Shown here piece by piece: positions 40,041-44,352 of a stretch of 44,352 nt of DNA. Origin of the DNA: Candidatus Moduliflexus flocculans. GTDB taxonomy: Bacteria > Moduliflexota > Moduliflexia > Moduliflexales > Moduliflexaceae. How positions within the stretch are numbered: position 1 is the stretch's first letter; the number at the start of each line of letters is the position of its first letter. The translations under genes and the position numbers were made by a program. The DNA is taken from positions 267,140 to 311,491 of the forward strand of contig DF820461.1 in NCBI GenBank assembly GCA_000739515.1, read 5' to 3'. Below the pieces are notes generated by a model. That model searched no databases. It saw only the letters and a program-made list of their open reading frames with translations, and was not told where the DNA came from.

Positions 40041-40700
40041 ATGATGAAACTGCTCAAATTGGTGGTGTTTCTCTTATTCGTCGCGCTTTCCATCGGCTAT
40101 ATGCGGGAAATCCTCGACCTCGCGCCGGATATTGCGGCGTTTCCTTCTTCAATCAAGCTTTTCTGCTATGGTGGGTTGGCATTTTTCGCGGTTTGGCTGC
40201 TCTTCAGAAAACGATTTCTTTACCGATTTGCCGTCTTTGAACACGAATTGACGCATCTTTTAGTCGCAAAACTCTTTTTGCTGAAAACGTTGCATTTTCA
40301 AGTGTCGCCGCGCAAGCATGTTGAAGGGCAGGTTGTCGTGGGCGTGGAAGGGCGCGGCGCGGTCACGAACGTCATCAGCATCTTTTTCAGCCTTGCGCCG
40401 TATTATATTCCGACCCTGACGCTGTTGGCGTTCCTCTGCTATCCGTTGTGTCCAGAAGGCATGCGCCCGCTCTTTTTCTTTGCGATTGGCGCGACTACGA
40501 TGTATCATCTGCTGACGACGATGCTCGAATTCGGCTTTCATCAGGCCGATATTCAGAAACATGGCGAATATTTTTCCACTGCCTTCATTTTGCTCGGCAA
40601 TATCATCTTTCTCGGCATCGTGCTCGGCGTCTTGGTTTATGGCGATTTCGGCGACACGCTCGGTTTTTTAGTTCGAGGAGCGTTGCGGTTGTTCGCATAA
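40041..40700 (+). CDS. Membrane HExxH protein, M50-like putative metalloprotease
   Basis: 219 residues, five or six hydrophobic segments. FAVFEHELTHLLVAKLFLLK (His 68, Glu 69, His 72) is a zinc-binding HExxH motif at the edge of the third segment, as in M50 (site-2) proteases that also begin a helix. A later third ligand is not certain; candidates are Asp 172 or His 168 in GFHQADIQKHGEY. Short for a classical site-2 protease, and no PDZ. It starts 17 bases after the Cys-rich protein and precedes the subtilase. A regulated proteolysis role is inference. Confidence 0.65.
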   Translation: MMKLLKLVVFLLFVALSIGYMREILDLAPDIAAFPSSIKLFCYGGLAFFAVWLLFRKRFLYRFAVFEHELTHLLVAKLFLLKTLHFQVSPRKHVEGQVVVGVEGRGAVTNVISIFFSLAPYYIPTLTLLAFLCYPLCPEGMRPLFFFAIGATTMYHLLTTMLEFGFHQADIQKHGEYFSTAFILLGNIIFLGIVLGVLVYGDFGDTLGFLVRGALRLFA

Positions 40701-40715
40701 CCGCAGAAGTATCGG

Positions 40716-40770
40716 ACAGGATAGACATGATAAACATGATAAAAACTCATGTTCATCATGTCTATCCTGT
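40716..40770 (+). terminator. Long hairpin between metalloprotease and subtilase genes
   Basis: Arms ACAGGATAGACATGAT...AACATGA and its complement match at 23 of 24 positions around TAAAAAC. It ends 9 bases before the subtilase ATG, so it could terminate the upstream transcript or hide the start region. No Shine-Dalgarno remains between hairpin and ATG. Confidence 0.55.
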
Positions 40771-40779
40771 TTATATTCT

Positions 40780-42219
40780 ATGGCAGAGATTGAGGCGTCG
40801 TTATTAGCAAAAATCGAGACGGCTACCGTAGATGGCAAGCCTGCGTTGTTCGGTTTGCTGCATGGACGAAAAGCGCGCGTCGAGACACTGATCGAAGCGA
40901 CCAATGGGCAAACGCTCAAAGAATTGAAGCAGGCTATTAAAAAGAATGGAGGCAAAAAGCTTAAATTCTATCCCGAAATTAACACCATTTACGCAGAAAT
41001 CCCGGTAGATAAGGTTCAGGATATGGCCGCGGCATCATGCGTGCTGCATGTCTATGACGCAAACGCCGAAGTCAAAACCATGCTCTATGAAAGCGTTCCC
41101 TTCATCATGGGGGCGGAGCGCATCGAAATCCCGTTCAAGATTCGTGGGAAAAAAATCGAAGGCAATCGCGTCAAAATCGCAGTCATTGACAGCGGCATAG
41201 ATTTTTTTCATCCTGATTTCGGCTGGCGGATTAAAGCGCGCAAAAATTTTAGCGGGGTCAGAGGCTCGAAAGGGAATGAACATGGGACGCATGTTGCCGG
41301 AATCATCGCTGGCTCAGGGAAAGTCTCCGGGTATCGCCATGCGGGCGTTGCCCCCAAAGCGCTGTTATACGATATTAAAGTGTTCGGACAAGATAAGTAT
41401 GGACGGGAAAGAGGCGGAACGCGAAAGGCTGTGCTTGATGGCATTCAATGGGCGATAAAACAGCGTGTTGATGTGATGAATATGAGTTTCGGCGAATCGA
41501 ATGGCTGCATCGGCGGAACATGCCCGATGTGTAAAATCGCGAATTATGCGGTTAGCAAAGGCATTACAGTCGTCGTTGCGGCAGGAAACTCCGGTCCGAG
41601 GCCAGGTTCGATTGCCTGCCCTGGCAACGCAAAAGATGTGATGACAGTCGGCGCATGTACGAAAACCGCTCCAGTCAAAGTCGCCTCGTTCAGCAGTCGC
41701 GGTTCTTCCCTTCAGCCAAACAAGCCTGAATTAGTGGCGCCGGGGGTGGGAATTATGGCGCCGCAACCGCATGATGAATACGGCGCAATGAACGGAACCA
41801 GCATGGCGGCGCCACATGTTACCGGCATGGCGGCGTTGCTCATTCAGACATTTCGGCATGTCAAACGCTTTGGGAAGCCAACGCCCGCCATGATTAAAGA
41901 GACGCTGATTCGGGGGTGCGTCGATCTTGGGGAAAACCGCATGGCGCAAGGGAGCGGTGTTGCGCATTTTCAAAAAACAATCTCTGCAATCCAGCCGCCC
42001 AGACGTTTCTTTCACTTGCCGCTGTTCAAAAAGAAACTGGCGCAGACTCCGGCAATGGCAACGCTAAATAACGCTGAACGCGAACCAATGACAACGACCT
42101 GCCCGGCAGCCTTGAACATGTTTTGCCCGCATTATGACGAACGCATGTGTAACAACATATACGAGCAGTGCATCCACTTTCGGCGGGCGCAATGTCAGAA
42201 ACTCCTTCAGCCGCAATAA
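40780..42219 (+). CDS. Subtilisin-like serine protease (S8) with C-terminal Cys domain, no signal peptide
   Basis: 479 residues. Residues 1-100 look like an inhibitor-type pro-domain (KIETATVDGKPALFGLLHGR, VETLIEATNG). The catalytic triad is complete: Asp 137 in AVIDSGIDFFHPDF, His 168 in NEHGTHVAGI and Ser 341 in GTSMAAPHVTG, with oxyanion Asn 270 in AAGNSGPRPG. Ile-rich core and CPMCK patch are present. The end carries C441-x7-C449-PHY-x4-C457-x6-C464-x7-C472, matching the Cys domain of the protein at 39632. The N-terminus has no hydrophobic leader, so it is probably cytoplasmic or is tethered through a partner. Start chosen from the first ATG; no ribosome binding site. Confidence 0.9.
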   Translation: MAEIEASLLAKIETATVDGKPALFGLLHGRKARVETLIEATNGQTLKELKQAIKKNGGKKLKFYPEINTIYAEIPVDKVQDMAAASCVLHVYDANAEVKTMLYESVPFIMGAERIEIPFKIRGKKIEGNRVKIAVIDSGIDFFHPDFGWRIKARKNFSGVRGSKGNEHGTHVAGIIAGSGKVSGYRHAGVAPKALLYDIKVFGQDKYGRERGGTRKAVLDGIQWAIKQRVDVMNMSFGESNGCIGGTCPMCKIANYAVSKGITVVVAAGNSGPRPGSIACPGNAKDVMTVGACTKTAPVKVASFSSRGSSLQPNKPELVAPGVGIMAPQPHDEYGAMNGTSMAAPHVTGMAALLIQTFRHVKRFGKPTPAMIKETLIRGCVDLGENRMAQGSGVAHFQKTISAIQPPRRFFHLPLFKKKLAQTPAMATLNNAEREPMTTTCPAALNMFCPHYDERMCNNIYEQCIHFRRAQCQKLLQPQ

Positions 42220-42245
42220 TGCGCTTTCATGCGAAAAAAAGAAGC

Positions 42246-42266
42246 CAGAGACGTTCAGCGTGTCTG
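42246..42266 (+). terminator. Hairpin after the subtilase
   Basis: CAGAGACG and CGTGTCTG pair at 7 of 8 positions around TTCAG, then ATTTC; a divergent member of the TGTCAGACAC family 26 bases past the stop. Confidence 0.4.
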
Positions 42267-42331
42267 ATTTCATCCTCTGAATGAAAACCCTTTTTATGAA
42301 TTCTATGGTAGATGATTGCGGAGAAAAAATT

Positions 42332-42751
42332 ATGCCGGAATTGCTCATTTATCAAGCATCGTGGCAGGATTGCACCTATCTTGGCCGCTTGAATAAGCGC
42401 CTGATCGAAGACGAAGGGCATTCCAACCCGATGACAGAGGAACAACTCGCAGAACGCATGGCTGGGTGGATTGCCACGAATTATTCCGCCTACATCATGA
42501 CTGCCAATGGCGAAAAAGTCGGCTATTGCGTGTCGCGTTATGACGGTGACGCGATTTACATTCGCCAACTTTACATTGATCGCGACTACCGGCGGCATGG
42601 ATATGGGAAGTATTTGGTCAACTGGCTGCACCAACACGCCTGGCAAGCTCGCAAATTACGGCTCGAAGTTCTGGCCTGGAACGAGCGCGGGCGGCAGTTC
42701 TGGCGGAATATCGGTTTTCAAGAATATTGTATTGTGATGGAACGGGCGTGA
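42332..42751 (+). CDS. GNAT-family N-acetyltransferase
   Basis: 139 residues from the ATG at 42332 (GGAG with 8-base spacing upstream); in-frame ATGs upstream at 42281 lack a site. GNAT motifs are YIRQLYIDRDYRRHGYGKYL, where R-R-x-G-x-G binds acetyl-CoA, and VLAWNERGRQFWRNIGFQEY near the end. Acceptor unknown. Followed 30 bases later by the TerB-like gene. Confidence 0.9.
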   Translation: MPELLIYQASWQDCTYLGRLNKRLIEDEGHSNPMTEEQLAERMAGWIATNYSAYIMTANGEKVGYCVSRYDGDAIYIRQLYIDRDYRRHGYGKYLVNWLHQHAWQARKLRLEVLAWNERGRQFWRNIGFQEYCIVMERA

Positions 42752-42781
42752 AGTCAGGAACGCAACTGAAGGAGAGCGGTT

Positions 42782-43192
42782 ATGATAGGCTTATTAAAAC
42801 GGATATTAGGCACAGAGATGGCGCAGGCTGAACCGTTTACGCAGCCGCAGCGCGAGGCACTGATCGATCTGCTGCTGCTTGGCATGTATGCAGATAACAT
42901 GGTATCAATCGCGGAAAACCAGTTTCTTGACGATGAGGTCGAGGAATTAATATGGGATTCGCCGACTTCTCCCGGCGCATATCTCTCTGCGGCAATTCAT
43001 CGCGTTAGAAGCGCGGAAGAACATCCCGAAAAACTTCGCGCCTTGCTGCAAAGCATCACGGAACGGTTTGGCGATACGCATGGAAAACAAGGGGCGCTTC
43101 TCGTGCTGAAAGAGTTGTTGGCATCGGATGGCACGGCAGAGGAAGAACAGAAATTTTTGACTGAAATTCAACGCATGTTCGCGGAATCCTGA
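42782..43192 (+). CDS. TerB-like (tellurite resistance-type) helical protein
   Basis: 136 residues, all helical. ALIDLLLLGMYADNMVSIAE and the DDEVEELIW stretch match the TerB/TerB-like fold, which carries an acidic metal pocket (ADN...AE) and is used in metal-sensing and stress complexes. Partners TerC or TerD are not in the window. GAAGGAGAG precedes the ATG. Pairs with the GNAT gene upstream. Confidence 0.7.
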   Translation: MIGLLKRILGTEMAQAEPFTQPQREALIDLLLLGMYADNMVSIAENQFLDDEVEELIWDSPTSPGAYLSAAIHRVRSAEEHPEKLRALLQSITERFGDTHGKQGALLVLKELLASDGTAEEEQKFLTEIQRMFAES

Positions 43193-43204
43193 ATTAAAGG
43201 ATGG

Positions 43205-43234
43205 GGCAGGGGCGTTGCTTGGAACGCTCCTGCC
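43205..43234. terminator. Shared terminator between converging genes
   Basis: GGCAGGGGCGTT and AACGCTCCTGCC pair at 11 of 12 positions around GCTTGG, lying between the TerB-like gene (ends 43192) and the PIN-TRAM gene (ends 43241 on the minus strand). Confidence 0.65.
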
Positions 43235-43240
43235 TTGAGA

Positions 43241-44254
43241 TCATCGCGCCGCGTCTTTGACGGCGAGCTGCCCGAAAATCATGCGTCCAGCAGTGGTTTG
43301 CAGCACGCTGGTCACGGCAACGCCAACCGTTTTGCCGATGAGCTTTTTCGCGTTGTCAATCACGATCATCGTTCCATCGTCGAGATACGCAATTCCCTGA
43401 CCGTATTCCTTGCCTTCTTTTAAAACAAGCACTTCCATTACTTCGCCGGGGAGCACGACCGGCTTCAGGGCGTTCGCCAACTGATTGACATTTAACACTG
43501 GCACGCCTTGCAATTCAGCCACTTTATTCAGGTTAAAATCATTCGTAATGAGCTTGGCTTGCAGATGTTTGCCCAATTCGACAAGCTTGGCATCAATCTC
43601 TTTGATTTTCGGGAAGTCGCGTTCGTGAATTTCGACCTGAATATCCACGCGCTTTTGAATTTTATGCAAAATTTCCAGCCCCCGCCGCCCGCGATTGCGT
43701 TTGATCGGGTCAGGAGAATCGGCGATATGCTGCAACTCCTGAAGAATAAACTGCGGAATCACTAATACGCCTTCTAAAAAGCCAGTTTCAGAAATATCAG
43801 CAATGCGTCCGTCAATAATCACGCTGGTATCCAGAATTTTATAATTTTTGCCTGAGGTTGGCTCAATAAACAGGCGGCGCAGCGATTGCAATGTCAATGA
43901 TTGGATGCGCTGTACTCCGACCATTAGCCCGACCAGAAAAAAGAGGAGCGTGACCGACGTGCGAATATAGGAGGTAAACGGAGCAATTGGGAGGTGAAGA
44001 AATAACGACGAGCCTGTCAGGAGGTTTGCTAAAATCAAGCCTAACATCCCACCAATCAGGCCACCTAAAATCGCTAATGACGGGAGTTTCAGCAAGAGTA
44101 ACTCCAAAAAGACAATTAATATCCCAACAGTTAAGCCCCACACTGTTCCAAATACCGCTGCCTCTGAAGTATGAAACCCGAACATGCCAATTGCATATCC
44201 GATCAGGCCAAATAGGGCAAAAATGCTTATTCGAAAAATGATTTTTGAGGTCAC
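43241..44254 (-). CDS. PIN and TRAM domain membrane protein (YacL-like)
   Basis: 337 residues from a GTG at 44254 (no strong ribosome site). Four membrane segments (8-115) precede a PIN domain (137-260) that starts with KILDTSVIIDGRIADI (Asp 142 and 148) and continues with IKEIDAKLVELGKHL and LITNDFNLNKVAELQGV, giving the acidic nuclease centre. The C-terminal part (275-335) is a TRAM RNA-binding domain with VLPGEVMEVLVLKEGKEYG and GIAYLDDGTMIVIDNAKKLI. The YacL family, to which the plan belongs, is widespread in Firmicutes and other bacteria; function is unclear but RNA processing or decay at the membrane is likely. Confidence 0.9.
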   Translation of the reverse strand: MTSKIIFRISIFALFGLIGYAIGMFGFHTSEAAVFGTVWGLTVGILIVFLELLLLKLPSLAILGGLIGGMLGLILANLLTGSSLFLHLPIAPFTSYIRTSVTLLFFLVGLMVGVQRIQSLTLQSLRRLFIEPTSGKNYKILDTSVIIDGRIADISETGFLEGVLVIPQFILQELQHIADSPDPIKRNRGRRGLEILHKIQKRVDIQVEIHERDFPKIKEIDAKLVELGKHLQAKLITNDFNLNKVAELQGVPVLNVNQLANALKPVVLPGEVMEVLVLKEGKEYGQGIAYLDDGTMIVIDNAKKLIGKTVGVAVTSVLQTTAGRMIFGQLAVKDAAR

Positions 44255-44278
44255 GGTACGATTTTACCAGCAATGCAA

Positions 44279-44352
44279 GAATTAGTTACTCATGTTACGC
44301 AGCCGATTCGAGACGAATGACCGCACACTCCCCTCCGGGGAGGGGTTGGGGG
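44279..44352. repeat. Inverted copy of the left-end repeat at the right end
   Basis: The reverse complement of these 74 bases matches bases 1-74 at about 62 positions, including CCCCCAACCCCTCCC and GCTGCGTAACAT. The window therefore ends in inverted copies of one dispersed repeat, as expected if assembly stopped there. Confidence 0.75.

Overview
The window looks like one chromosomal contig from an uncultured, probably diderm, anaerobic or metal-exposed bacterium with mid GC content. Evidence for this includes a lipobox lipoprotein, a YbgF-like TPR membrane protein, periplasmic binding proteins with Sec signals, ribulokinase plus a CUT1 sugar importer, a Chlor_Arch_YYY (DUF2298) protein and a NurA nuclease. 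Candidate phylum Modulibacteria (KSB3) is one lineage this would fit, but no ribosomal or other reliable taxonomic marker is present, so the placement is only a guess. The two ends carry inverted copies of the same dispersed repeat, so the contig was probably cut where assembly met that repeat. Intergenic spaces are crowded with palindromic elements.

Layout. 242-4215 (minus): K+/H+ antiporter, Rnk-like GreA/B-fold protein, small sensor-like protein, NurA nuclease and a small charged protein. 4456-13716 (plus): a large arsenic and metal resistance island. It holds ArsR, an ArsP/DUF318 permease, a P5C-reductase-like protein, a split permease, an ArsE-type thioredoxin, a ferredoxin, thioredoxin-type ArsC, a BFD-like [2Fe-2S] protein with an in-frame TGA (likely selenocysteine), Acr3, a DGC-domain zinc protein, a CDF exporter, a thioredoxin-ArsF fusion and ArsG. 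Two similar inverted repeats, in front of arsR and in front of the first permease gene, are good candidates for ArsR operators. 13779-23860: housekeeping and envelope genes (TrmJ, TPR protein, SPFH protein, SurE, DUF2298 protein, lipoprotein, tRNA-Glu, YjbQ, REC-histidine kinase). 24317-26348: amino-acid ABC ATPase and binding protein with no permease. 26422-30030: GNAT, double class II aldolase-like protein, D-2-hydroxyacid dehydrogenase and a HigBA/RelE-type toxin-antitoxin pair. 30164-38386 (minus): CUT1 sugar importer operon, GntR-LacI regulator and ribulokinase, which together look like a pentose or pentitol uptake and phosphorylation locus, followed by the decayed remains of a second FGGY kinase. 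39087-44254: flavodoxin-like protein, a three-gene group (Cys-rich membrane protein, HExxH membrane protein, subtilase), GNAT, TerB-like protein and a PIN-TRAM membrane protein.

Three observations stand out. First, the probable selenoprotein at 9318-9524 inside the arsenic island: reading continues through TGA into a conserved-looking C-terminus, and a SECIS-like hairpin lies just downstream. Second, the arsenic island combines thioredoxins, ferredoxin, a [2Fe-2S] protein, ArsF and ArsG, suggesting a redox chain for organic or inorganic arsenic. Third, the same unnamed Cys motif (around FCPHY) occurs in a small membrane protein and at the C-terminus of a nearby leaderless subtilase, with a membrane HExxH protein encoded between them.
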